64,000 nt of DNA from JAKACA01 sp052143575 (GTDB lineage Bacteria; Actinomycetota; Acidimicrobiia; Acidimicrobiales; Bog-793): positions 1 through 64,000 of the forward strand of contig JBKQSP010000008.1 in assembly GCA_052143575.1 (NCBI GenBank), written 5' to 3'. This document shows positions 39,402 through 47,829 of the stretch, piece after piece. The notes under the pieces are model-generated. The model saw only the letters and a program-made list of their open reading frames with translations. It ran no database searches and was not told where the DNA came from. Position 1 is the stretch's first letter. The number at the start of each line of letters is the position of its first letter. Made by a program: the position numbers and the translations under genes.

Positions 39402-40139
39402 GTGGGAGTGATGGGTCTACAACGACAGGACGTGGACAGGTTGCTCTCGCCCGAGTTCGTGCAGGGACTCGCCGAGGCGCCCGTCGGGGAGCTTCGCTCG
39501 AAGCGGGCGGAATGTCGCCGCATCGAGGATCTCGTGTCCTACCTGCGGCGCGTCGTGCAGGGGCAGATCGATCTCGTCGTGGCAGAGATGGAGATCCGTC
39601 TCGGCGGTGGCGCCAGCGACCACCAGCACCAGCTCGTGGAGGACCTGCCGAGCATCCTCGCCGGCTCACACCCGCAGCCGCGGGGTGCCGTTGTGGGTGA
39701 GGCTGGCGGTCGGCGAGGCGAAACGGGCTCCCGCCAGGCCACCTCGTTGCTCGCCATGCCGGCCGTGACGGAGGTCTTCGCCGAGGAGGCCGGCCTTGCC
39801 CCGGACGAGATCGCCGCCGTCATCTCGCCCGAGTTGGCGGCGACCACCTTCAAGGGGGGCATGCTGCCGGGCGCCAACCTCGAGAGCTTCGCTGATGCCG
39901 AGCTGACCGAGCTGGTGGAGCGGCTCCGGCGGCACGAGTCGGTCCTCTCGGCCGAGCGCAAGGTTCTGCACGAACGCATCAGCCTCCTGCAAGCGATCGT
40001 CGTGGAGCGGTACAAGTCGGGGGCGGCCCATGCCGACACCCTGCTCGAGGACCACAACGTCGACGAGGGCCACGGGCACGACGGGAGCGTGGGAGCCGTC
40101 GCCGACGCGACGGGCAACGCAGAGGACGACACGCCCTGA
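39402..40139 (+). CDS. RsiG-like anti-sigma factor candidate with c-di-GMP motif
   Basis: A 245-residue, largely helical protein. Residues E42-x3-S46-x2-R49-x3-Q53-x3-D57 (in IEDLVSYLRRVVQGQID) exactly match the E(X)3S(X)2R(X)3Q(X)3D signature of RsiG, the c-di-GMP-dependent anti-sigma factor of WhiG in actinobacteria. A second helix, E179-x3-S183-x2-R186-x3-H190-x3-S194, is a decayed copy, as expected where two helices in one chain bind c-di-GMP. The ends of the protein (SHPQP... and HNVDEGHGHDG) are disordered. GTG 39402 or ATG 39411 is the start. It overlaps the XRE gene. WhiG is not in the window; sigma binding is inferred only. Confidence 0.7.
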   Translation: MGVMGLQRQDVDRLLSPEFVQGLAEAPVGELRSKRAECRRIEDLVSYLRRVVQGQIDLVVAEMEIRLGGGASDHQHQLVEDLPSILAGSHPQPRGAVVGEAGGRRGETGSRQATSLLAMPAVTEVFAEEAGLAPDEIAAVISPELAATTFKGGMLPGANLESFADAELTELVERLRRHESVLSAERKVLHERISLLQAIVVERYKSGAAHADTLLEDHNVDEGHGHDGSVGAVADATGNAEDDTP

Positions 40140-40555
40140 AAGACATCCCTGACCGCTGGACTGACCTGGGTGAGTTCATCCGCACCCAGCGCGAGATGGC
40201 GCGCTTGTCCCTCCGCCGCATGTCGGAGATCGCCGGCATCTCCAACCCGTACCTGAGCCATATCGAGCGCGGCCTACGGAAGCCCTCCGCCGAGATCCTC
40301 CAGCAGATCGCCAAGGCGTTGCGCATCTCGGCCGAGACGCTCTACATCCGCGCCGGCATCCTCGAGGACAACCGCGACCTCAACGGCGACCTCGTCGGCC
40401 ACATCTACGCCGCCACCGACATCGACGACCAGCAGAAGCAGGTTCTCATCGCCATCTACCTCTCCTTCAGAGGACAAGGAGACGGCGCCTCGGTCAAAGG
40501 ACAGGGGGACGCCATCGCCGGTGACGAGGCCGGCACGCCCGAAGCCTCTCACTAG
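40136..40555 (+). CDS. XRE-family helix-turn-helix regulator with apparent CTG start
   Basis: Opened at ATG 40196 this protein would lack helix 1 of its HTH. Reading the same frame upstream gives LKDIPDRWTDLGEFIRTQREMARLSLRRMSEIAGISNPYLSHIERG, the full XRE N-terminus. No ATG, GTG or TTG exists in frame before 40196; the only candidate is the CTG at 40136, which overlaps the upstream stop (CTGA) and has AGAGGA nine bases before it. The HTH is followed by PSAEILQQIAKALRISAETLYIRAGILED, a well-conserved actinobacterial arrangement. It is translationally coupled to the RsiG-like gene, so the two may act in one pathway. Product about 139 residues. Confidence 0.75.
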   Translation: MKDIPDRWTDLGEFIRTQREMARLSLRRMSEIAGISNPYLSHIERGLRKPSAEILQQIAKALRISAETLYIRAGILEDNRDLNGDLVGHIYAATDIDDQQKQVLIAIYLSFRGQGDGASVKGQGDAIAGDEAGTPEASH

Positions 40556-40566
40556 GCTCTGAGCCG

Positions 40567-41856
40567 ATGCGCAGGCTCGCAGTGCTCTCCCTGCACACCT
40601 CTCCGCTCGCCCAGCCCGGTACTGGCGACAGCGGCGGCATGAACGTCTACGTCCGCGAGCTGTCCACGGCGCTGGCGCGCGCCGGCGTCGCCTGCGACGT
40701 CTACACCCGGCGCGACCGGGAGGACCTCCCCGAGACGGTCTTCGTCGAGCCGGGCTTCGCCGTTCACCACGTCACGGCCGGACCGCCCGCCTCGGTGCCG
40801 AAAGAGCGGCTCCACGAGCACGTCGAGGAGTTCACGGAGGGAGTCGTCGCCCACCTGAGCGGCGCCGTTGCGCACCCGGAAGGCCCGGGCATGCACGCTT
40901 TCGGCCCGCTCGAGGGTGGCGCCTGCGCCCTCCACGCCAACTACTGGCTGTCCGGTGTCGCCGGCCATGCCATCAAGCACCGGCTCGACCTGCCCCTCAT
41001 CTCGACGTTCCACACCCTCGACCGCGTGAAGGCGATCGCCAGCCCCGAGGAGGTCGAGGCGTCCGCCGGCGCCCGCCGGGCCGAGGCGGAGGCGACCATC
41101 ATCGGATGCTCCGATGCCCTCCTCGCCTCCTGCGACGTCGAGCGCCAACAGCTCGTCGACCTCTACGACGCCGACCGCGAGCGGGTGGAGATCATCCCGC
41201 TCGGGGTCGACCATGCCTTCTTCTCCCCAGGCGACCGCCGCATGGCTCGACGAGCCCTCGGCTTGGACGACCTGCGCGGCCCCTTGCTGCTGTTCGTCGG
41301 GCGGATCCAGCCGCTCAAAGGCGCTGACGTGGCCGTGCGTGCGCTCGCCGCCTTGCGCTCAGGGGGTGTGAGGGACGCTCGGCTCGTCATCGTCGGCGGC
41401 CCGAGCGGGCCGCACGGCGAGGAGGAGATGCATGCCCTCCACGAGCTGTGCTCGACGCTCGGGGTGGCACACGAGGTGCTCTTCCGGGCCCCGCAGCCCC
41501 ATGAGCTGCTCTCGACCTTCTACCGGGCGGCCGACTGCTGCGTCGTGCCGTCGCGCTCGGAGTCGTTCGGCCTCGTCGCCCTCGAGGCCTCAGCGTGCGG
41601 CACGCCCGTCGTGGCGACGGCCGTGGGCGGTCTGACGACGCTCGTGGAGGATGGCCGCAACGGTTTCCTCGTCGATTCCGGCGACGTCGAGGGCTTCGCC
41701 AAGCGCGTGGCGGAGATCGTCGAGGACCCGATGCTGCAGGCCGACCTCGGAGCCGGTGGCGCCAGCATGGCCCGCGCCTACACGTGGGCGACGGCGGCCA
41801 CCCGTCTGCGCACCCTCTACAGCACGCTGACGTCGCGCCAGCTGGTGGAATGTTGA
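40567..41856 (+). CDS. mshA: D-inositol-3-phosphate glycosyltransferase, mycothiol pathway
   Basis: A 429-residue GT4 glycosyltransferase. The N-terminal fold has LSLHTSPLAQPGTGDSGGMNVYVRELS, the MshA/MshA-like signature for the UDP-GlcNAc-to-inositol-phosphate enzyme. The C-terminal fold has LLLFVGRIQPLKGADVAVRALAAL and the donor-binding ExxxxxxxE in PSRSESFGLVALEASACGTPVVATAVGGL. MshA starts mycothiol synthesis; the mycothiol-dependent-type proteins at 18.3-20.4 kb fit. TAGGCT lies eight bases before ATG 40567. It precedes proC with one base between stop and start. Confidence 0.88.
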   Translation: MRRLAVLSLHTSPLAQPGTGDSGGMNVYVRELSTALARAGVACDVYTRRDREDLPETVFVEPGFAVHHVTAGPPASVPKERLHEHVEEFTEGVVAHLSGAVAHPEGPGMHAFGPLEGGACALHANYWLSGVAGHAIKHRLDLPLISTFHTLDRVKAIASPEEVEASAGARRAEAEATIIGCSDALLASCDVERQQLVDLYDADRERVEIIPLGVDHAFFSPGDRRMARRALGLDDLRGPLLLFVGRIQPLKGADVAVRALAALRSGGVRDARLVIVGGPSGPHGEEEMHALHELCSTLGVAHEVLFRAPQPHELLSTFYRAADCCVVPSRSESFGLVALEASACGTPVVATAVGGLTTLVEDGRNGFLVDSGDVEGFAKRVAEIVEDPMLQADLGAGGASMARAYTWATAATRLRTLYSTLTSRQLVEC

Positions 41857-41857
41857 G

Positions 41858-42649
41858 GTGACTCGCCTCCTCGTCGTCGGGGGCGGTCGCATGGGCAACG
41901 CCCTCATCGGCGGCCTGCTGCGCGCCGGTTGGATCGAGCCGGGCGCCGTCACCATCGCCGAGCGGCTCGAGACCGCCCGCGCCGAGCTCTCGGACCGCTT
42001 TCCCGGTGTCGCCCTCTCCGCCGCCCCCGTGGCGGCAGACGCCGCCGTGCTCGCCGTCAAGCCGGCGGACGCCGAGGAGGCCACCCGTGCCCTCGCCGGC
42101 GTGCCCGTGGCGAGGGTCCTCTCGATCATGGCCGGCATCCGCCTCTGCGAGCTCGAGTCCTGGCTCCGTCCCGGCACGGTGGTGCTGCGCGCCATGCCGA
42201 ACCTGCCGGCCGTGCTCGGCGCCGCCGCCTCGGCCCTCGCCGGCGGCAACACGGCGAGCGAAGAGGATTACGCCTGGGCCGAGGCGGTCCTCTCCTCCTT
42301 CGGCGTCGTGGCCCGCGTGAGCGAGTCGGCCCTCGACGCCGTCACGGGTCTCTCGGGGTCGGGTCCGGCCTACGTGTTCCTCCTGGCTGAGGCGATGGTG
42401 GAGGCGGGCGTGGCGGAGGGCCTCGATCGCGACGTCAGCCGGCTCCTCGTGACACACACCTTGCTCGGCTCCGCCCGCCTGCTCGCCGAGACGGGCGAGG
42501 CGCCGGCGGCCCTGCGGGCGGCCATCACCTCCCCGGGCGGGACGACCGCCGCTGGCCTACAGGTTCTCGAGCGCCGAGCGGTGCGAGCAGCCGTTGTCGA
42601 CGCCGTCGCCGCCGCCGCCGAGAGGGCCCGCCAGCTCGGCCGTGGGTAG
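41858..42649 (+). CDS. proC: Pyrroline-5-carboxylate reductase
   Basis: A 263-residue ProC: the Rossmann start LLVVGGGRMGNALIGGLL, the central VLRAMPNLPAVLGAAASAL, and the proline-binding C-terminal half with AVTGLSGSGPAYVFLLAEAMVEAGVAEGL and SPGGTTAAGLQVLERR. It reduces pyrroline-5-carboxylate to proline with NAD(P)H. GTG 41858 follows mshA by one base, as in many actinobacteria, so the two are one operon. A TGA/GTG-type coupling is not seen. The sequence is slightly shorter at the C-terminus than the usual 270 residues, without loss of key blocks. Confidence 0.9.
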   Translation: MTRLLVVGGGRMGNALIGGLLRAGWIEPGAVTIAERLETARAELSDRFPGVALSAAPVAADAAVLAVKPADAEEATRALAGVPVARVLSIMAGIRLCELESWLRPGTVVLRAMPNLPAVLGAAASALAGGNTASEEDYAWAEAVLSSFGVVARVSESALDAVTGLSGSGPAYVFLLAEAMVEAGVAEGLDRDVSRLLVTHTLLGSARLLAETGEAPAALRAAITSPGGTTAAGLQVLERRAVRAAVVDAVAAAAERARQLGRG

Positions 42650-42703
42650 TCACACTTTCCACTTCAGCCACATTGGCGTACAGTCGTACCCAGGCGGAGA
42701 GGG

Positions 42704-42910
42704 GTGATCCATCTGACGAGCATCGACTATTCAAAGGCGAGGTTCTACACAGTCGCGGAAGTTGCCCGCGTGCTTCGGGTCTCGAGCATGACCGTGTATC
42801 GCCTCATCAACTCAGGTCAGCTTCCAGCGGTCCGGGTCGGGAAGTCCTACCGGCTGCGGGAAGAGGACGTGAACCGTTACCTGTCGGAGCGTTTCACGGA
42901 AGCGGGATGA
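42704..42910 (+). CDS. bldC: BldC-like DNA-binding protein
   Basis: A 68-residue MerR-type winged helix protein: ARFYTVAEVARVLRVSSMTVYRLINSGQLPAVRVGKSYRLREEDVNRYLSERF. This matches the BldC family of actinobacteria and the related excisionase-like domain. BldC regulates development and antibiotic genes in Streptomyces by binding direct repeats; here its target is unknown. The GTG at 42704 lies four bases after a GGAGAGG. The -10 candidate TACAGT (42679-42684) is flanked by GTAC direct repeats (GTACAGTCGTAC), which might be its own operator. Outside Streptomyces the function is only inferred from the sequence. Confidence 0.85.
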   Translation: MIHLTSIDYSKARFYTVAEVARVLRVSSMTVYRLINSGQLPAVRVGKSYRLREEDVNRYLSERFTEAG

Positions 42911-43022
42911 CGACGGCCCTGCCGGGCTGAGTAGGGTGGCGGCTCGACGGCGGGCGCCGACGACCCGCCCGGCAATGCGCGACGGTGCCTGAAGCCGCCG
43001 TGGCACAGGAGCAACACCGACC

Positions 43023-44561
43023 GTGAACCTCGCTGCAATCATCGAGCCGCATCCTTCCGCGTCCGTGGCGCTGCGCCACGAGGGCGCCACCGTCACCTAC
43101 GGCGAGCTGAGGGCGAGGGCGGCCGCCCTGCGCGCCGTCTTGGCCGAGCACGGCGTGGAGCCGGGCGACCGCGTCGCCCTCGTGTTCCCGACGACGCCGG
43201 CCTTCGTCGTGGCCTACTTCGCCGCCCTCGGGGCCGGCGCCGCCGCCGTCCCGCTCAACCCGGAGAGCCCGCTCGCCGAGCTGGCCACCGAGCTCGGCAC
43301 CGTGCGGGCGAAGGCGGTCCTCCTCGGTGGTCCGCGCTCCGCCGCCCTGCGGGACCCGATCGCCGAGCTCGGCTACCTCGTGCTCGAGGTCGGCGGGGAC
43401 GGGGGTGTCACCGACACCGGCTCCGAGCCGAGCGGCCGGCTCTCGAAGGGCGGCGGGGAAGGCGTCGGGGCCCCTCCCCTCGTGGAGCGGAAGCCGCAGG
43501 ACGCCGCCGTGCTCCTGTTCACCTCGGGGACGGCCGGCTCGCCGAAGGCCGCCATCCTCACCCACGGCAGCCTGCGCGCCAACATCGAGCAGATGTCGCT
43601 CGCCGTCGGCCTCGCCGTCTCCGACCTCGACGTCGGCCTCCTCGTCGTGCCGCCGTTCCACATCTACGGCTTGAACGCCGTCCTCGGCCTCCACCTCTTC
43701 GCCGGCGCCAAGCTCGTCCTCATGGAGCGCTTCGACGCCGCCTCACTGCTCGAGACCGTCGCCACAGAGCACGTCACGGTCCTACCGGGCGTCCCGCAGC
43801 TCTTCGCCGCCCTCTCGCTGCTCCCGTCGGCCACCGGCGACGAGCTCGCCTCCGTGCGCATCGCCGTCTCCGGGGCAGCGCCGCTCACCCTCGAGGTGGC
43901 CGAGCAGTTCGAGCAGCGCTTCGGTGTCGCCATCTGGCAGGCCTACGGGCTCACGGAGGCATCTCCGTCGGTGAGCTTCCCGGACATGGAGCGCCCGCGA
44001 CGACCGCTGCAGGTCGGCGTCCCCCTGCCCGGCATCGAAGTGGAGATCGTGGATCTCGACGGCGACGTCGTCGAGCACGGCGACCCGGGCGAGATACTCG
44101 TGCGCGGTCCCAACGTCTTCGCCGGCTACTTTGAAGACCCCGTTGCCACGAAAGCAGCCCTTGACTCCGGCGGCTGGTTGCACACCGGTGACGTCGGGGT
44201 CATGGACGACGACGGCTCCATCACCATCGTGGACCGCAACAAGGATCTCATCATCGTTTCGGGTTTCAACGTGTTCCCGGCCGAAGTCGAGCACGTCCTC
44301 GAGGAGCACCCGGCCGTGGCCGAGGCCGTCGTGATCGGTGTCCCCGACGCCGCCCTCGGGGAGTCCGTCCGTGCCTTCGTCGTGCCGACGGCGGCCGCCT
44401 GGCCGGAAGGGGCCGCTGCTCCCGCCGGCGTGACGGAGTTCGAGCTCATCGATTTCTGCGCCCGACACCTCGCTCGCTACAAGTGCCCGGACACGATCGT
44501 GTTCGCCCACGAGCTCCCGCGCGGGATGCAAGGCAAGGTGCTCCGGCGCGCCCTCGCCTGA
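43023..44561 (+). CDS. AMP-dependent acyl-CoA synthetase/ligase
   Basis: A 512-residue member of the ANL superfamily. Motifs are the P-loop-like LLFTSGTAGSPKAAILTHGSL, YGLTEASPSVSF, the hinge WLHTGDVGVMDDDGSITIVDRNKDLIIVSGFNVFPAEVEHVL and the C-terminal catalytic Lys near GKVLRRAL. The order is the standard acyl-CoA synthetase one. It probably activates a fatty or aromatic acid via an acyl-adenylate. The long-chain FadD type is likely, but specificity cannot be read. GTG 43023 is the start with a distant AGGAG. It is separated from bldC by 112 bp that include a G+C-rich inverted repeat. Confidence 0.85.
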   Translation: MNLAAIIEPHPSASVALRHEGATVTYGELRARAAALRAVLAEHGVEPGDRVALVFPTTPAFVVAYFAALGAGAAAVPLNPESPLAELATELGTVRAKAVLLGGPRSAALRDPIAELGYLVLEVGGDGGVTDTGSEPSGRLSKGGGEGVGAPPLVERKPQDAAVLLFTSGTAGSPKAAILTHGSLRANIEQMSLAVGLAVSDLDVGLLVVPPFHIYGLNAVLGLHLFAGAKLVLMERFDAASLLETVATEHVTVLPGVPQLFAALSLLPSATGDELASVRIAVSGAAPLTLEVAEQFEQRFGVAIWQAYGLTEASPSVSFPDMERPRRPLQVGVPLPGIEVEIVDLDGDVVEHGDPGEILVRGPNVFAGYFEDPVATKAALDSGGWLHTGDVGVMDDDGSITIVDRNKDLIIVSGFNVFPAEVEHVLEEHPAVAEAVVIGVPDAALGESVRAFVVPTAAAWPEGAAAPAGVTEFELIDFCARHLARYKCPDTIVFAHELPRGMQGKVLRRALA

Positions 44562-44617
44562 GGGCGGGCGTTGCCCGCCGTGCCGAAACCGCCCTGGCGT
44601 TGAGGACGTGACCGGCT

Positions 44618-44662
44618 GTTTCGTGGCAAGGCCGTGCCCGTTTTGTGGCCGAGCAGTGCCCG
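44618..44662 (+). repeat. Tandem repeat GTTTYGTGGC...GTGCCCG upstream of rex
   Basis: Two copies of about 23 bp at 22-bp period (44618-44640 and 44640-44662), identical at 18 positions. They occupy the -60 to -20 region of rex. A possible regulator site; no TTGTGAA-type Rex palindrome is visible. Confidence 0.5.
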
Positions 44663-44680
44663 TCGTTACCATCCCCCCCC

Positions 44681-45361
44681 ATGCCTGAGCGCTTTGGACG
44701 GCGAATCCCAGAGCCGACGGTCGTCCGCCTCCCCCTCTACCAACGCGTCCTGGAGCGACTCGCCCTCGATTCGGTCGCCACCGTGTCCTCGGCCGAGCTC
44801 GCCGACGCCTGCGGTGTCAACGCCGCCAAGGTGCGCAAGGACCTGTCGCATTTCGGCACCTACGGCACGCGGGGGACGGGATACGACGTCCGGTACCTGC
44901 TCGGGCAGATCCAGCGCGAATTGGGCATCGACCAGGATCGAGCCGTCGTCATGACGGGCATGGGCCACCTCGGCCATGCCCTCGCCCGCTCCCCGGGTTT
45001 CGTATCGGGAGGCTTCCGGATCGTCGGCCTCTTCGACGTCGACGCCGGCACCATCGGCGAGGTGATCGCCGGCACTGCCGTGACGCACGTCTCCGAGCTG
45101 GAGGAGGTGTGCCGCCGCCACGGCGCCTCCATCGGTGTCATCACGACGCCGGCCGCGGCTGCCCAGGACGTCTGTGACCGCTTGATCGACGCGGGCGTGA
45201 GCGCCATCCTCAACTTTGCGCCCACCGTGCTGACGGCGCCGCCCTCGGTGCACGTCCGCCACGTCGACTTCTCGGCCGAACTGCAGGTCCTCGCCTTCTA
45301 CCAGGCTCACCCGGAAGCTGCCACGGGACGTCCAGAGGTGGTCGCGAGACTCAGCTCGTGA
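44681..45361 (+). CDS. rex: Redox-sensing repressor Rex
   Basis: A 226-residue NADH-sensing repressor. The N-terminal winged helix includes VSSAELADACGVNAAKVRKDLSHFGTYGTRGTGYDV, characteristic of Rex. The Rossmann fold has GMGHLGHAL and IVGLFDVDAGTIGE, and the C-terminal helix FSAELQVLAFYQAH closes over the dimer. NADH lowers DNA binding, so respiratory genes are released when NADH/NAD+ is high. rex heads the haem gene cluster here, as in Streptomyces rex-hemACD. ATG 44681 has TACCAT eight bases upstream, pointing to a leaderless mRNA. Direct repeats lie just before it. Confidence 0.92.
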   Translation: MPERFGRRIPEPTVVRLPLYQRVLERLALDSVATVSSAELADACGVNAAKVRKDLSHFGTYGTRGTGYDVRYLLGQIQRELGIDQDRAVVMTGMGHLGHALARSPGFVSGGFRIVGLFDVDAGTIGEVIAGTAVTHVSELEEVCRRHGASIGVITTPAAAAQDVCDRLIDAGVSAILNFAPTVLTAPPSVHVRHVDFSAELQVLAFYQAHPEAATGRPEVVARLSS

Positions 45362-45480
45362 GCGTCGGGGTACGCTCGGGGCGGGTGCCCGGCTGCGCGG
45401 TGCCCACCATGGGCGTCCCTGACCGGCGCCCGGACACCTGGACCCGCCGTGCGGCGTCCTGGAGGGAGAGGTAGCCGCCT
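45362..45480 (+). other. 119-bp rex-hemA leader region
   Basis: Noncoding, with a G+C-rich imperfect inverted repeat around 45387-45440 (GTGCCCGG versus CGCCCGGACAC). It could be an attenuator or terminator-like hairpin. GGAGGGAGAGG before GTG 45481 is a strong ribosome binding site for hemA. Confidence 0.35.
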
Positions 45481-46854
45481 GTGGCGGTCGTCGTCGTCGG
45501 AATGCACGAACGGGATGCGCCCCTCGAGATCTTCGAGCGCGTGGCCGTGACCGAGCAAGAGCTGCGAAAGGCCCTCGCTGAGCTCGTCGCGGGACCGAAC
45601 CTGTCGGAGGCCGTCATCCTCTCGACGTGCCTGCGCACCGAGGTGTATGCCGCCGTCGACCGCTTCCACGACGGCGTGGCCGACATCGAGGCGTTCTTCA
45701 GGGCTCGGATGGGAGCCGGGACGGAGTTTCGCCGCGGCGGCGCCGAGCGGCCCGAAGGCGGTGAGCGCCGGCCGGAGGCGGGCGGCGGCGTCCTCGATCT
45801 CGGTGGGGCGCTGACGTGCCGCTACGACGACGCCGCCATCGCCTACCTGTTCGAGGTCGCCGCCGGCATCGACTCGCCCGTGCTCGGCGAGGGTGAGATC
45901 CTCCGTCAGGTCCGCGACGCCGCCGAAGCGGCTCGCCGCGAGAATGCCACGAGCACGGTGCTCGGGCCGCTCTTTCGCCATGCCGTCGAGGCCGGCAAGC
46001 GGGTGCGGACCGAAACCGCCATCCAGCGCGGGACGACGTCGCTCGCCAACGCCGCCGTCGAGCTGGCATCCGATCGCGCCCACGGCTTCGAGGGCAAGCG
46101 CCTGCTCCTCATCGGAGCCGGGGAGATGGGCGCCGGCATGGCGCGTGCCCTCGCCGGCCGAGCCGATCTGAGTGGCGAGATCGTCGTCGCCAACCGGGGC
46201 GCAGATCGGGCCGCCGAGGTGGCAGACATGCTGGCGGCCCGCGTCATCGGCCTCGAGGCGATCGCAGCCGAGCTCACGCTCGCCGACGTCGTGCTCACCT
46301 CGACGGCGGCCGACGAGGTGGTCATGAACGCGGCCATGTTCCACGCCGCCCTGGCGGCGCGGCGGCGCCGCCAGCGGAGCACCGAAACGTCCCCGCCCGC
46401 AGCGCCCTGGCCGATCGTCGTCGTCGACCTCGCCATCCCCCGCGACGTCGATCCCTCCGTCGACGCCCTTGACGGCGTCATCCGGCTCGACGTCGAGGAC
46501 GTGCGGCGCTATGCCGAGGAGCAGATGGCCGGCCGCGAGGGCGAGGTACCCGCCGTGCGGGTGATCCTTGCCGAGGAGCTCGAGCGCTACCGCTCGACGG
46601 CCGCCGGGCGCCTGGCGGCTCCCGTCGTGGCCGCCCTGCGCGAGCGGGCCGAGACGTGGCGGGCGGCCGAGCTCGACCGCTACCGCAGCCGGCTCGAGTC
46701 CCTCAGCGCTGAGGACCGCGAGTTGGTCGACATGGTGACGAGGCGGGTCGTGGCCAAGCTGCTGCACGATCCGACGGTGCGCCTCAAGGAGGCGGCCGGC
46801 TCGCCGCGGGGCGAGCGCCTGGCGGAGGCGCTGCGGACGCTGTTCGACCTCTAA
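45481..46854 (+). CDS. hemA: Glutamyl-tRNA reductase
   Basis: A 457-residue HemA. The catalytic Cys is C50 in LSTCLRTEVYAAVDRF, with Leu instead of the usual Asn after it. Other blocks are ACGIDSPVLGEGEILRQV (substrate site), RLLLIGAGEMGAGMARALAG (NADPH site) and the C-terminal VTRRVVAKLLHDPTVRLKE. It reduces glutamyl-tRNA to glutamate-1-semialdehyde, starting haem synthesis by the C5 route; HemL, encoded downstream, completes the step. GTG 45481 has a strong Shine-Dalgarno sequence. Insertion RRGGAERPEGGERRPEAGGG (residues about 80-105) is a disordered, organism-specific loop. Confidence 0.95.
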   Translation: MAVVVVGMHERDAPLEIFERVAVTEQELRKALAELVAGPNLSEAVILSTCLRTEVYAAVDRFHDGVADIEAFFRARMGAGTEFRRGGAERPEGGERRPEAGGGVLDLGGALTCRYDDAAIAYLFEVAAGIDSPVLGEGEILRQVRDAAEAARRENATSTVLGPLFRHAVEAGKRVRTETAIQRGTTSLANAAVELASDRAHGFEGKRLLLIGAGEMGAGMARALAGRADLSGEIVVANRGADRAAEVADMLAARVIGLEAIAAELTLADVVLTSTAADEVVMNAAMFHAALAARRRRQRSTETSPPAAPWPIVVVDLAIPRDVDPSVDALDGVIRLDVEDVRRYAEEQMAGREGEVPAVRVILAEELERYRSTAAGRLAAPVVAALRERAETWRAAELDRYRSRLESLSAEDRELVDMVTRRVVAKLLHDPTVRLKEAAGSPRGERLAEALRTLFDL

Positions 46855-46869
46855 TCGTCGAGGCCGCCC

Positions 46870-47829
46870 ATGCCGCCGATAGCCGTTGACGCCAGCCTGC
46901 CCTCGCCGCTGCGCCTCGCCACCCGTTCCAGCCCGCTCGCCCTCGTGCAGGTCGATCTCGTCGCCGCCGCCCTGGCCTCTCAGCGGGCGGGAGCGAGCGG
47001 GACAGGCGCCCCCGCCGTCGCCGCCGTCGCCCTGCAGACCGCCGGCGACCTGCGGACCGACGTGCCGATCCATGCCGTGGGCGGGCGCGGCGTCTTCGTG
47101 AAGGAGGTCGACGACGCCGTCCTGGCGGGAGGGGCCGATGCGTCGGTGCACTCGGCGAAGGACCTGCCCTCGCTCCTCGACGGTCGTCTCGTCATCGCCG
47201 CCTACCTTCCCCGCGCCGACCCGCGTGACGCCCTCGTCGGCGCCGCCCTGCGAGGGCTTCGGACGGGGGCGGTCGTGGCGAGCGGATCGGTGCGGCGGCG
47301 GGCTCAGCTGGCGTGGTTGCGGCCGGATCTCCGCTTTGCCGAGCTGCGGGGGAACATGGCGAGCCGCCTCGCCAAGGTGCCCGCCGGCGGCGCCGTCGTC
47401 GTCGCCATGGCGGCGCTCGAGCGGCTCGATCTCACCGCTGCCGCCACCCAGGTGCTCTCGCTCACCGAGATGCTGCCCCAGATCGGTCAAGGCGCCATCG
47501 CCGTGTGCTGCCGCCGCGACGACGAGGCGCTCCGCCTCCTGCTGCAGTCGATCGACCATGACGACACGCGAGCCGAGGTCGAGGCCGAGCGCGCCTGGTT
47601 GCGGGCTGTCGGCGGCGGCTGCGATGCGCCCGTGGCGGCGCACGCCCGCCGGCTCAGCTCCGGCGGGCTTCATCTCGAGGCCATGATCGCCTCCCTCGAC
47701 GGGCACACCCTCGTGCGCGAGGCGATGACGGGATCGAATCCGGGCGATCTCGGGCAGGCGCTCGCTGCCGAGATGCTCGACCGCTGCGGGGGCAGGTCAC
47801 TCCTCGAGCAGGCGGGCATCGTGCCGTGA
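46870..47829 (+). CDS. hemC: Porphobilinogen deaminase (hydroxymethylbilane synthase)
   Basis: A 319-residue HemC. The dipyrromethane cofactor is attached at C251 (GGGCDAPVAAHA), and the catalytic Asp is in HSAKDLPS (D98). Conserved Arg blocks (ASGSVRRRAQLAWLRPDL, RGNMASRLAKV) bind the growing chain. It links four porphobilinogen units to hydroxymethylbilane. The gene follows hemA by 15 bases and overlaps the cobA-hemD fusion by four (GTGA). All four family blocks are intact. Confidence 0.95.
   Translation: MPPIAVDASLPSPLRLATRSSPLALVQVDLVAAALASQRAGASGTGAPAVAAVALQTAGDLRTDVPIHAVGGRGVFVKEVDDAVLAGGADASVHSAKDLPSLLDGRLVIAAYLPRADPRDALVGAALRGLRTGAVVASGSVRRRAQLAWLRPDLRFAELRGNMASRLAKVPAGGAVVVAMAALERLDLTAAATQVLSLTEMLPQIGQGAIAVCCRRDDEALRLLLQSIDHDDTRAEVEAERAWLRAVGGGCDAPVAAHARRLSSGGLHLEAMIASLDGHTLVREAMTGSNPGDLGQALAAEMLDRCGGRSLLEQAGIVP

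Noticed and set aside
44600..44680. Rex autoregulatory palindrome upstream of rex
   Set aside because: No TGTGAA-N4-TTCACA-like sequence was found; only direct repeats are visible.
45362..45480. tRNA or haem-related riboswitch in the rex-hemA gap
   Set aside because: No cloverleaf, no CCA end and no known riboswitch core; only an imperfect G+C-rich inverted repeat.
45307..47706. 799-codon minus-strand frame antisense to hemA and hemC
   Set aside because: A shadow of two well-conserved genes in high-G+C DNA; no signal, domain or start context.
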